NCBI RefSeq assembly: GCF_900102625.1
Contig: NZ_FMZC01000015.1
Location: forward strand, 42,023 to 106,022
Direction of reading: 5' to 3'
Source: Paracidovorax valerianellae
GTDB lineage: Bacteria > Pseudomonadota > Gammaproteobacteria > Burkholderiales > Burkholderiaceae_C
DNA length: 64,000 nucleotides
Shown here: positions 55,455 through 63,437 of the stretch, one piece after another
Layout of the letters: each line of letters opens with the position of its first letter
Numbering within the stretch: position 1 is the first letter of the stretch
The notes under the pieces: generated by a model
What the model was told of the DNA's origin: nothing
Database searches by the model: none
The model's input: only the letters and a program-made list of their open reading frames with translations
Made by a program: the position numbers and the translations under genes

Positions 55455-55780
55455 TCGTTGCGATGAACGCGCCAGGGGTCATAGGGCTCTAGCCCAACAT
55501 CTGGCAGCAATGCTGTCCATACATGGGTTGCGGCATGAGTGAGCAACCACAGAGAAGCGAAAATGGATCTCCAACAAGAAATTAGGAGTCACTGGGCGGA
55601 TTCAACTTGAAGCGCAATACCTGTGTTGCCAATGAAGAAGGCGATCCAGGCCAGCGAGTACGAAAGGTTCGGAATCCTGCCGGAGCCGGTGGTGGTTTGA
55701 CCCAATGAAGGGTAGAGGAAGTTCGCCCTTGGGCTGACGTCTATCTGAAGCGCCTCACTGTTTTGTCGGCACTGCCTGCG
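55455..55780. other. Gene-free left edge of the integron region
   Basis: About 325 bases between the ccoN FNR box and the end of the integrase pseudogene. No gene is evident. A GGCGGATTCAACTTGAAGCG stretch near 55598 has the look of a transposon end, but no partner end or transposase was found. Confidence 0.4.
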
Positions 55781-56510
55781 CTATAGCGCATCCAACGAGC
55801 TGAGAATGCCGCGGTCACCCTTGTTGAGCAAATGGGTGTAAATCATGGTGGTGCTTACATCTGCATGGCCCAGCAATTCTTGCAGGGCGTGAATGTCATA
55901 ACCTGCCCGCAACAAGTGTGTTGCAAAGGAATGGCGCAGCACATGCGTGCTAAAGGGCTTGTCGATCTGCGTCAGGCGGGCCGCCTCGCGTACCGCACGC
56001 TGCACCGATTCCGGGTACACATTGCAGTACCGTGATGCGGTCTTTATTGCCTTTCCCCTCGCGGATCAGAATCTCCCGCCGCGCAAACTCTATATCTCAC
56101 CCACAGGCGAAGCGCCTGTAATAAGCGCATGCCGGTGCCATAGCAATTGGTAATCACAAACCGGTCGTGCCCTGCGTGTGCAACAACAGCTCTCGCCTTC
56201 AGATGCGGTCAGCGCTACAGGCAAGCGCTTGGGAGGTTTGTCCTGCCCTACCTCGTCAAGCCACGGCAGATCGATGCCCAGCACCTACTTGTACAAACAC
56301 AGAATCGCGGTTTTCGCCTGATTTTGGGTAGGCGCTGACACCTGTCAAGCGACCATCAGGTGTGTCAAAAACGCTTCGACCTCTGCCGCCCCATCTCCCG
56401 CGGGTGCCGCTTGCCATGAAACAGAATAAACCGCCGCGCCCAGTCCACATACGTCGCCTCGGTGCGGATGCTGTAGTGCCGCGTGCGCAGGTGGTCCCGC
56501 ATCAATCGAG
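55781..56510 (-). pseudogene. Decayed integron integrase (IntI-type tyrosine recombinase)
   Basis: The last 79 codons (from [20 protein letters not shown]) are intact and carry the tyrosine-recombinase box [22 protein letters not shown] and the catalytic Tyr in TTMIYTH, ending S-S-L-D-A-L as integron integrases do. Upstream, matching pieces lie in different frames: YSIRTEATYVDWARRFILFH, VEAFLTHLMVA then stop, LCLYK then stop, VLGIDLPWLDEVGQDKPPKR, YGTGMRLLQALRL and [18 protein letters not shown]. So there are two nonsense changes, at least two frameshifts and a missing stretch of roughly 50-70 residues before MYPES. It is transcribed away from the cassettes, as in a real integron. Confidence 0.88.
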
Positions 56511-57073
56511 TAGTTTATTTGGAGGCTGGCGTCGGAGGACATGGCCAGCGTACGGAAGTGGGACGCTCTCGCACTAGGATGCCATCCGCATTATTTAGTT
56601 TTGGCTAAACGGCGGCAAGCGGGGACTTACCGTGCTACAGCGAGATGAGGATTGCTTTCAAGGACTGGGATCGCTAGTATTCAGTCATCCAAATCCAGTA
56701 GGCGACTCGATGGCACTTAAACAGCTTGATACGCTACTCACTGTGCCTATTGGAATAAATATTTCACATTCTTTGTGATCAAACGTTCACTGGTTTCATC
56801 TCAAAAGCTAGAAAATGACATCTCATATTTGAAAGATTTTTCGACATTCAAATTTTTCGACCCCAGCTCAAGATCTACATGAAATAATTTGGACACTAGA
56901 ATCAAAGTTGTCCTACAAAGAAAGAAGTGGCAAAAACGATCGCTTTATTTAATATTTTTCCACTTTCGTTGCAACTTTTATTTTTATCGCACTTGATATG
57001 GAAAAGGCAAATTGCGAAAAATTCAGAACCGATCACCTGGAAGTATCAAAATGCGCTGAGAGGAGAACATTAT
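56511..57073. other. AT-rich region with no clear gene, between intI remnant and first attC-like site
   Basis: About 560 bases, strikingly AT-rich compared with the rest of the window. It should contain the attI site next to the integrase start and an old first cassette. A frame of 106 codons starting at GTG 56927 runs through the following attC-like site and overlaps the TIR gene, so I do not call it. No attI core could be fixed. Confidence 0.5.
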
Positions 57074-57134
57074 GCCCAACAATTCATTCAAACCGAAATC
57101 GCTTCGCGGACCGGTCTAAATCAAGCAGTAGAGC
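57074..57134 (+). repeat. attC-like recombination site 0 (upstream of the TIR cassette)
   Basis: R'' box GCCCAAC (fits RYYYAAC), then AATTCATTCAAACCGA, a loop CGCTTCGCG, then GGTCTAAATCAAG and a decayed R' box (GTAGAGC in place of GTTRRRY). The layout and spacing are those of a 60-bp attC in the plus orientation, 34 bases ahead of the TIR gene start. Confidence 0.7.
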
Positions 57135-57167
57135 GCTTATCCACCTGCACCCTCCGATTGAAACAGC

Positions 57168-58625
57168 ATGAAATCAAGAATATTCATTGGATCGTCCGTA
57201 GAAGGCCTGAGCATTGCATATGCAATACAACAAAACCTTCTGCATGACGCGGAAACAACCGTATGGGATCAAGGCGTATTCGAACTGTCCGGAACAACCA
57301 TTGCATCACTAACAAAAACACTTTCAGAATCGGATTTCGGGATATTTGTTTTTAGCCCAGACGACGTCGTGAAAATCAGAGAGAAAGAGTCTCCTTCAGT
57401 TAGAGATAATGTACTGTTTGAGATGGGACTGTTTATTGGAAGATTAGGTAAGGATCGAGTATTTTTCATACTCCCAAAAGGCGCCGACATACACATTCCT
57501 AGTGATTTGTTGGGCATAACTCCAGGGCTCTACGATCCAAATCGCTCTGACGGAAGTATGCAGGCTGCAACTGGCCCAGTTAGCCATCAAATCCGGCTTC
57601 AAATAAAAACGCTAGGGCCACTAAACGCTGAAAAAACTGCACCGAGCGAGCCACAAGAATCCAAAGAACCAGATGAAAAGCCAACCCAATGGATCTATGA
57701 TTTTCTTGACAAACGCTACGATATAGCAATCAAAAAGCTGAAAGAATCAGTCGGAACTGAAGATGGCATGAGCCAAGACAAGACTGAGGCTTGGATCGCC
57801 TATTGTGAATTCAAAAAGAATCAAACCACTGGGTTGAGCCAGATTTCTGAGGTATCTAAGAAATTCCCAATTGCGGTTGAGGCACAAGCTCTAATAGCCT
57901 CATTCTTAAGAAATGAAAAACTTACCGACAAAGCAACTGAGTTACTTGAGTCGTTACCAACCGAGGTTAAAGATCACCCCGCAATTAGAGTCGCTTTAGC
58001 AGAATGCCATGCATCAAACGAAGACGATGAAAAGGCAATAGAACTTCTCAGCAAGAGTGATCCACAATTAAATCCAGATGTCGCACTTTTTCTTGCTAAC
58101 TTACAAGAAGAGAAAGATGACAAAACAGGAGCTTTTAAAACTGTAGCTTCATCATACGCGAACCACCAACGACACATCGAATTACGGTACAAACTTGCTC
58201 GCTTGGCAATGGATGAAGATCACAACGAAATTGCATTGTTTTTGCTAGATGAACTTTCAAAAGAACACCCAAAATCCTCCGATTATCACGGCTATTTTGG
58301 GAATTGCTGCGTAGCACTAGATCTGCTAGATCAAGCCATGCAAGCCTATAAGAAAGCTGAAGAAGCGGCCCCAGAATCCGGACGCTCATGGATTATCAGC
58401 AATATTGGAAATATATATTTTGCCAAAGGATTGCCAAGTGAAGCTATTAAGCATTTTGATCGGAGTATTGAAAGTTACAAAAGTAGTGAATATGCGCATG
58501 ATCGCCTGTCGCGCTCCATCAAAATGAAGGAAGAAGAGCAAAAATCCATGTCAAAGAAGATAAAAGAAGGGCTGCAGAAACTGCGTCACCTGTGCAAAGA
58601 GACGTCTTCAGCAACCGAGGTCTAA
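57168..58625 (+). CDS. TIR-TPR protein, TIR-like domain of Cap12/Pycsar type (predicted defence effector)
   Basis: A 485-residue protein. Residues 1-150 match the TIR-like domain once called predicted nucleotide-binding protein (PF10137): RIFIGSSVEGLSIAYAIQ, TVWDQGVFELSGTT, SDFGIFVFSPDDV, RDNVLFEMGLFIGRLG and PSDLLGITPG. E85 in FEMG is the likely NADase glutamate. A charged linker follows, then tetratricopeptide-like helical repeats at about 170-470. Cap12/Pycsar TIR domains degrade NAD+ on a nucleotide signal, causing abortive infection; here the sensor would be the TPR region. The gene is AT-rich and its stop codon lies inside an attC R'' box, so it is an integron cassette gene. No cyclase gene is nearby. 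Confidence 0.85.
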   Translation: MKSRIFIGSSVEGLSIAYAIQQNLLHDAETTVWDQGVFELSGTTIASLTKTLSESDFGIFVFSPDDVVKIREKESPSVRDNVLFEMGLFIGRLGKDRVFFILPKGADIHIPSDLLGITPGLYDPNRSDGSMQAATGPVSHQIRLQIKTLGPLNAEKTAPSEPQESKEPDEKPTQWIYDFLDKRYDIAIKKLKESVGTEDGMSQDKTEAWIAYCEFKKNQTTGLSQISEVSKKFPIAVEAQALIASFLRNEKLTDKATELLESLPTEVKDHPAIRVALAECHASNEDDEKAIELLSKSDPQLNPDVALFLANLQEEKDDKTGAFKTVASSYANHQRHIELRYKLARLAMDEDHNEIALFLLDELSKEHPKSSDYHGYFGNCCVALDLLDQAMQAYKKAEEAAPESGRSWIISNIGNIYFAKGLPSEAIKHFDRSIESYKSSEYAHDRLSRSIKMKEEEQKSMSKKIKEGLQKLRHLCKETSSATEV

Positions 58626-58735
58626 CTGTCGGTTCAACGCGGACGACTACACTGGCCATGGCTTTGCCATTTTTATGGCAAGTGTTGGCGCCCTACGCGC
58701 TTCGCGCTCCGGCGCCGGTTAACCGGGGCTTAGTT
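58620..58735 (+). repeat. attC site 1 (of the TIR-TPR cassette)
   Basis: R'' box GTCTAAC contains the stop codon of the TIR-TPR gene. L'' CGGTTCAAC pairs with L' GTTAACCG with one unpaired C, the expected extrahelical base. The centre is long and can fold (GGCGCC...GGCGCC, GCGCTTCGCGC). The R' box is CTTAGTT, one or two changes from GTTRRRY. Total about 116 bases, a long attC. Confidence 0.75.
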
Positions 58736-59041
58736 CTTTCATATTCCGCTTTATGCAGGTCCGCATTCATTGCAGCGCTTCGGCTTTCTGAGAGGTTTTC
58801 CTTTTGGGTTTTGGCGTCGCGCTGGGCGTCGCGTGCAATCGCTGCACCAGATTCAAACCTTTTGGCCTTTAGCGCTTTTGTAGCAAGCGCTGCCAGCTAT
58901 GATTCTTGTAGCGCTGCGCCACTTCCGTGGCGCGGCGCTTTTCCCTGGGCCGCGGCCGTCTTCAAGTCAGGGCGCTCCCTTTGGCCTCCGGGTCTAACTG
59001 TTCGTCGCAGCCGACCGCCTTCGGCGGCGACTGAAATCAGG
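58730..59041 (+). other. Apparently ORF-less integron cassette
   Basis: About 310 bases between the recombination points of two attC sites. A frame of 158 codons crosses it but runs through both attC sites and has no homology, so I regard it as non-coding. It contains a copy of the dispersed repeat (58853-58912). Cassettes without ORFs are known and sometimes carry promoters or small RNAs; neither can be shown here. Confidence 0.55.
58853..58912. repeat. Dispersed repeat, copy inside the ORF-less cassette
   Basis: Contains CCTTTTGGCCTTTAGCGCTT, then AGCAAGCGCTGCCAGCTAT, ending TTCTTGTAGC. This follows the AGCGCTT...AAGCGCTG-CAGCTAT order of the family. Its presence in a mobile cassette suggests the repeat was copied within this genome or a related one. 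Confidence 0.6.
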
Positions 59042-59047
59042 TTAGGG
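58992..59047 (+). repeat. attC site 2 (before the SIR2 cassette)
   Basis: R'' box GTCTAAC (fits RYYYAAC) at 58992 and R' box GTTAGGG at 59041 (six of seven positions of GTTRRRY). Between them the arms CAGCCGACCGCC and GGCGGCGACTG pair around a TTC loop. The SIR2 gene starts 8 bases after the site, typical cassette spacing. Confidence 0.8.
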
Positions 59048-59054
59048 TGCACCA

Positions 59055-60155
59055 ATGCCGCTCGTTAAACATAAGCCGTTCGACGGTCTCGATGCACGCT
59101 CCCGAGGTAATCTTTCTACATCCGCATGGTCGCTCTGTGTCGGTGCCGGAGTGTCGTTCGGACTGGTGCCCACTTGGCAGGAGCTCACGAGGCGCGTAGT
59201 AAACGAAGCGTTTAGTACCGCATACGACGATGCAGGGTTTGAGGATCTGGTTAAGGCGACCCGGTGGAGTTTGGATGCACTGTTACAGGGAGCGGCAAAT
59301 AAGCTAGCTCTCGTGGGCAAGCCTAAAGAGACATTTGGAGAACTCCTCGAGTCCGCGCTGTACTCTGACTTGCTGACTCAAGCGGACGCCGCAGGATTGA
59401 AGAAGTGCCTGAGTGACGCGCTAAACAATCCGCGTTGGCTGAGGAAGGAGGAAATACTCGAGCTAACAGACTTTTTCGAGAACTCTCACGGCGGAAGTAC
59501 GCTGGTGAATCTGTCTCGATCCCTCGCAGAAGCTAAGGAAACGCGAAAGGGGCCGCAGGCGATCATCAACTTCAACGCCGACACGCTTCTCTTTGCATTG
59601 CTCGACCTATTCCTTATCCGCGCACACGCGGCCAAAATCGGGAAATGGGAACACCCTTCTTTTGCTTTCGTTCGAACGCTTCGTGGCATTGATGGTCTCC
59701 CCGCTGGTGCGACCCCTATTTTCCACTGCCATGGGGCCATTTCACCTTCACCAAGCGGTCGACTGAAGAAGGCGAAACGTCGTGACTCCAGAGAGCACCT
59801 CGTCTTCACCGAGGCAGACTATCTAAGCATTGCGGGGAATGTCGCGACCTGGGCTCAATCGCTGTTTTTGTTTCACGCTCAGAGCTCGAGGCTTCTGATC
59901 GTTGGACACTCGCTGTCTGATCCGAACATCCGCAAGTGGCTTGCTTGGAGCCTCAGCAGTTCGGTGGAGGAAATGGCAGCAGTGAGTACCGCGAGCGAGT
60001 TCACCGCCCGCCATATTTGGGTGGCCAAGCGCCCCAAGGAAGCTGATCAGCGTCAGATTCAGGAGATTTCTTTGCTTCACTTGGGTGTCCGCGTGTGCTG
60101 GTTGGATGACTGGGAGCAGATCGGTGGCGTGTTCGACAACTTGCTGGCGTTGTAG
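59055..60155 (+). CDS. SIR2-like NAD-hydrolase-type protein (predicted defence effector)
   Basis: A 366-residue SIR2_2-like protein. Nucleotide-binding motif CVGAGVSFGLVPTW at about residues 28-41, NFNAD near 172 (N and D of the NAD pocket), FHCHGAISP near 221 (catalytic His), FTEADYL and VGHSLSDPNIRKWL near 283 complete the order. Stand-alone SIR2 proteins of this group act as NADases in several anti-phage systems. No second domain is evident. It begins directly after one attC and ends directly before another, so it is a complete gene cassette. Alternative: a nucleoside-diphosphate or RNA-linked SIR2 enzyme unrelated to defence. Confidence 0.85.
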   Translation: MPLVKHKPFDGLDARSRGNLSTSAWSLCVGAGVSFGLVPTWQELTRRVVNEAFSTAYDDAGFEDLVKATRWSLDALLQGAANKLALVGKPKETFGELLESALYSDLLTQADAAGLKKCLSDALNNPRWLRKEEILELTDFFENSHGGSTLVNLSRSLAEAKETRKGPQAIINFNADTLLFALLDLFLIRAHAAKIGKWEHPSFAFVRTLRGIDGLPAGATPIFHCHGAISPSPSGRLKKAKRRDSREHLVFTEADYLSIAGNVATWAQSLFLFHAQSSRLLIVGHSLSDPNIRKWLAWSLSSSVEEMAAVSTASEFTARHIWVAKRPKEADQRQIQEISLLHLGVRVCWLDDWEQIGGVFDNLLAL

Positions 60156-60161
60156 GGTGCG

Positions 60162-60219
60162 CCCCAACCCATCATTCCAGCGGACTGCCTGCGGCGCCCG
60201 CTGAATTCAAGCCTTAGGT
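60162..60219 (+). repeat. attC site 3 (of the SIR2 cassette)
   Basis: R'' CCCCAAC and R' CTTAGGT, each one change from consensus, frame arms ATTCCAGCGG and CCGCTGAAT that pair with one extra C in the left arm (extrahelical base). The loop is GACTGCCTGCGGCGC. Length 58 bases, starting 6 bases past the SIR2 stop codon. Confidence 0.8.
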
Positions 60220-60226
60220 ATCACCA

Positions 60227-60640
60227 ATGACGGTCTGCGAACTCCAATTCAGGTGCAACAAGCGATGGGACGAACTGGCCCCAACGGCGAGTGCCTCAGC
60301 AAGGTACTGCTATGACTGCCGAAAGGCGGTCTTCATGGTCAAGACACGGGACGCACTCGTCCTGGCCTCGGCACTCGGGAGATGTGTGGGTATTGCAGAC
60401 GACAACGACTTCATCGGCGATATCGGAGAGCCGTCGTTCGATTGGATGGAGCCCGGATTCTTCGAAGGCCTCTCTCTCAGGGCGATCAACCGATCAGAGC
60501 ATCCAGACTTCCTGGCCTGCGGCTTCTGTTTCCAAAGGTGTTTGACAGTGGGCCTTCGGAGGCACAGTTGTTGGCTGGCCACTCTGTGCTCGTTCCCGAA
60601 CTTGGGCTTGGCCCACGAGAGCTATTGCTCGTCGAATTAA
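60227..60640 (+). CDS. Small Cys-rich cassette protein, probably frameshifted
   Basis: A 137-residue frame beginning 8 bases after an attC site. The N-terminus has C-x-x-R-W-D-E-L and RYCYDCRKAVFMV, then GRCVGIADD, a pattern I recall from a family of small zinc-binding-like proteins of unknown function. After about residue 105 the sequence becomes Cys/Leu-rich and unlike the start. The +2 frame over the same DNA (60530-60681) continues sensibly (FPKVFDSGPSEAQ, LLLVELKTHAPELA) and stops inside the following attC-like site, as cassette genes often do. A frameshift near 60530 is therefore likely. Confidence 0.55.
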   Translation: MTVCELQFRCNKRWDELAPTASASARYCYDCRKAVFMVKTRDALVLASALGRCVGIADDNDFIGDIGEPSFDWMEPGFFEGLSLRAINRSEHPDFLACGFCFQRCLTVGLRRHSCWLATLCSFPNLGLAHESYCSSN

Positions 60641-60675
60641 AGACCCATGCGCCAGAGCTTGCTGCGACCAGCGTC

Positions 60676-60735
60676 GCGTAAGCCGTCACTCAAGCGGACG
60701 CGCCTTCTGCGCGCCGCCTACTTTCAAGGTAAGCC
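60676..60735 (+). repeat. attC-like site 4 (end of the last cassette)
   Basis: TCACTCAAGCGGAC, a GCGCC-TTCTG-CGCGCC-type hairpin, then GCCGCCTACTTTCAAG and GTAAGCC (R' decayed from GTTAGCC). The R'' box reads GCGTAAG, poorly conserved. It is the right end of the recognisable cassette array. Confidence 0.55.
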
Positions 60736-60812
60736 ATTTATGCCACGCCAAAATACACGTCTTGAGTCAGAACGTGCAGTTATTGTGACTTGGTGACTGA
60801 GCTATAAGAACG

Positions 60813-60950
60813 TCATTCGTCGCGCAGGATGCGCTCGCCCTCTTGCTCCACGTCCTCGAACTGGCCGCGGTACACGGCCCAGCCCAGGCCCATCAGGACC
60901 AGCAGCACCAGCACCACGGACAGCGGAATGAGCAGGTAAAGGATGTCCAT
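60813..60950 (-). CDS. ccoS: cbb3 oxidase assembly protein CcoS
   Basis: A 45-residue protein below usual gene-calling size. It begins MDILYLLIPLSVVLVLLV, one membrane helix, followed by GQFEDVEQEGERIL, which is the CcoS hallmark. Its ATG shares one base with the ccoI stop. It is needed for cofactor insertion into CcoN. In related genomes it commonly lies next to ccoN; here the integron remnant separates them. Confidence 0.93.
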   Translation of the reverse strand: MDILYLLIPLSVVLVLLVLMGLGWAVYRGQFEDVEQEGERILRDE

Positions 60951-63403
60951 CACACGCCTTCCGGCAGGGGCACGGCGCTGTGGCCCGCCGGTGCCGCAGC
61001 GGGAGCACCCGGGGAGCCGACACCGGCTGCCAGCCGCGCTGCATTTGCCACCACCAGCAACGAACTGAGCGCCATGCCCAGCCCTGCAAGCCAAGCCGGC
61101 ATCCACCCCGCCACGGCCAGCGGCACGCACAGCGCGTTGTAGAGCGCGGCCCACCACAGGTTCTGCCGCACCACGCGCAAGGTGCGGCGGGCCAGCAGCA
61201 GCGCGTGCACCACCTGCTCCAGGTCGCCGCCCATCACCACGAAATCGGCGCGGGACTGCGCCAGGGGCACCGCGCGGCCGAAGGCGAACGACACATGCGC
61301 GCCTGCCAGCACCGGGCCGTCGTTCAGGCCGTCGCCCACCATGGCCACGCGGTGCCCGCGCGCCTGCTCGGCCTGCAGCAGCGCCAGCTTGTCCTGCGGG
61401 GTGCAGTCGCCCCGCGCCCGGTCGATGCCCACCTGCGCGGCGATGCGCCGCACCGCGCCCGGCCGGTCGCCCGACAGCAACTGCACGGCCACGCCGGCCT
61501 CTCGCAGGCGGCGCACAGCGCGGGGCGCTTCGGGCCGCAATTCTTCACTCCAGTCGAAGCGAGCCAGTTCCACCCGCGTGCCGTCGCTGCGCTGCTCGGA
61601 CAGCACCACCTGCTGGGCGGCGGCTTCGCCTTCTGCCTCGGTGCCCGCGTGGCGCACGGACCCCAGGCGCACGGTGCGCTCACGCAAGGCCAGCGCGTCG
61701 CAGCCCGGCCCGCTGGCGGATTCACCCAACCGGGCGACCAGGCCCTGGCCGGCCCATTCGTGCACCTCCAGCACCTGCCAGCGCGGGTCCGCCGCCAGGC
61801 CTTGCTGCGAAGCCGCCGCCACCAGGGCGCGCGACACCGGGTGCACCGAATGGGCCGCCACAGCCGCGGCCAGCGCCAGAACCTCCGCGCTGTCCAGGCC
61901 CGGCGCCGGGTGCACACCGCGCACGGCCATTCCGTCCCGCGTGAGGGTGCCGGTCTTGTCGAACACCACCGTGTCCACGCCGGCCAGGGCTTCCAGCGCC
62001 TGCAGATGCCGCACCAGCACGCCCTGGCGCGCCAGCGTGCCTGCCGCGGTGAGCATGGCCACGGGCGTGGCGAGCGACAGTGCGCACGGGCAGGTCACGA
62101 TGAGCACCGCCACCGCCACCATGAGCGCATGGCCCGGGTCGGTCGGCCACCACCAGGCAGCCGCCAGCGCGGCAGCCGCGAGCACCGCCAGCAGGAACGG
62201 CCGTGCGATGCGGTCCGCCAGTTGCGCCAGCCGGGGTTTTTGCAGCGAAGCGCTTTCCATCAGCGCCACGATCTGGGCGAAGCGGGTGTCGGCGCCCACG
62301 CGCTCCACCCGCACCTGCACGGCCGACTGCAGGTTGTAGCTGCCAGCAGTGACCGCACTGCCCGCCGAGCGGGCCACGGGCGTGGACTCGCCCGTCAGCA
62401 GCGCCTCGTCCGCCAGGGTCGCGCCCTGGGTGATGCAGCCGTCGGCCGGGAAGGCTTCGCCCGGCAGCACGCGCACGGTATCGCCCACGGCCAGGCGGCG
62501 AACGGCCACGCGCACGAACGCGCCATCGGCGCGCAGGCGCTCCACGCTGTCGGGCAGGCGGTTCATCACGGCCTCCAGCGCGCCGGCCGTGCGGTCGCGA
62601 AGGCGCAGCTCCAGCCAGCGGCCGGTGAGCAGGAAGAAGACGAACATGGTCAGCGAGTCGTAGAACACCTCGCGGCCGAACAGCCCCGCCGGGTCGAACG
62701 TGCCCGCCGTGCTCACCCCGAAGGTGATCGCCATGCCGACGGCTACCGGTAAATCCATGCTGACCCGGCGCAGCCGCACGTCGCGCAGCGCGTTCGCAAA
62801 GAACGGCCCGCAGGCAAAGATGACCACCGGCAGCGTGATCACCCACGACGCCCAGCGCAGCAGGTGCTCCATCTCGGCGGTGAGATCGCCCGGCTGCGCC
62901 ACATAGGCGGGCCACGCGTACATCATCACCTGCATCATGCAAAAGCCCGCCACCAGCCAGCGCCACAGCGCGCGGCGGTGCTCGCGCTGGCGCTGCGCGC
63001 GGGCGAAGGCGTCCATGGCCGGCAAAGCCCGGTAGCCCGCACGCCGCACCGCCGCCATCCACTGCGAAGGCCGCACGCGGGCCGCATCCCACACGATGCG
63101 CGCGCGCCGGGTGGCCGCGCTCACGTCGGCCTGCACCACGCCGGGCACGCCTCGCAGGGCTTCTTCGATGGTGAGCGCGCAGGCGGCGCAGTGCATGCCT
63201 TCCAGCACCACGTGCGATTCCCAGACCTGGGCGGTGTCGTCGGCGTCGGCATCGGCGCCCAGCGCATCAGGCCTGGAGGGCCGGCCGAACGAAGGCCACT
63301 CCTGCGGATCGTCCAGCAGCGATGCCGCCGCAGCCGTGGCGTCCGGCGCGTCGGCAAAAGGCAGGTCGGGTTCTGGCAACGGCGCAGCGCGGTACGAGGG
63401 CAT
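60950..63403 (-). CDS. ccoI: Copper-translocating P-type ATPase CcoI/FixI
   Basis: An 817-residue P1B ATPase that exports copper to the periplasm for cbb3 assembly. An acidic N-terminal extension leads to a heavy-metal domain with MHCAAC near residue 69. Eight helices include TCPCALSL (about 437), and the catalytic parts are intact: TGES, DKTGTLT (about 480), the HP motif in HSVHPVSRAL and GDGLNDGPVL (about 692). An FNR-type box lies 35 bases upstream of its start. Confidence 0.95.
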   Translation of the reverse strand: MPSYRAAPLPEPDLPFADAPDATAAAASLLDDPQEWPSFGRPSRPDALGADADADDTAQVWESHVVLEGMHCAACALTIEEALRGVPGVVQADVSAATRRARIVWDAARVRPSQWMAAVRRAGYRALPAMDAFARAQRQREHRRALWRWLVAGFCMMQVMMYAWPAYVAQPGDLTAEMEHLLRWASWVITLPVVIFACGPFFANALRDVRLRRVSMDLPVAVGMAITFGVSTAGTFDPAGLFGREVFYDSLTMFVFFLLTGRWLELRLRDRTAGALEAVMNRLPDSVERLRADGAFVRVAVRRLAVGDTVRVLPGEAFPADGCITQGATLADEALLTGESTPVARSAGSAVTAGSYNLQSAVQVRVERVGADTRFAQIVALMESASLQKPRLAQLADRIARPFLLAVLAAAALAAAWWWPTDPGHALMVAVAVLIVTCPCALSLATPVAMLTAAGTLARQGVLVRHLQALEALAGVDTVVFDKTGTLTRDGMAVRGVHPAPGLDSAEVLALAAAVAAHSVHPVSRALVAAASQQGLAADPRWQVLEVHEWAGQGLVARLGESASGPGCDALALRERTVRLGSVRHAGTEAEGEAAAQQVVLSEQRSDGTRVELARFDWSEELRPEAPRAVRRLREAGVAVQLLSGDRPGAVRRIAAQVGIDRARGDCTPQDKLALLQAEQARGHRVAMVGDGLNDGPVLAGAHVSFAFGRAVPLAQSRADFVVMGGDLEQVVHALLLARRTLRVVRQNLWWAALYNALCVPLAVAGWMPAWLAGLGMALSSLLVVANAARLAAGVGSPGAPAAAPAGHSAVPLPEGV

Positions 63404-63437
63404 GGCCCGAGGCTAAGCGCCCTTCCCCGCGGCCGCC

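Noticed and set aside
55590..55640. Possible insertion-sequence end near the integron's left edge
   Set aside because: Only one end-like motif is visible; no second inverted repeat, target duplication or transposase was found.
56927..57247. A 106-codon frame (GTG start) ahead of the TIR gene
   Set aside because: It runs through an attC-like site and overlaps the TIR start by 80 bases; at best a relic of an older cassette gene.
58592..59068. A 158-codon plus-strand frame across the ORF-less cassette
   Set aside because: It begins inside the TIR gene, reads through two attC sites and has no recognisable protein features.
57168..60155. Calling the TIR and SIR2 genes a Thoeris system
   Set aside because: The SIR2 protein shows no SLOG domain, the TIR protein has TPR repeats, and the genes are in separate cassettes rather than one operon.
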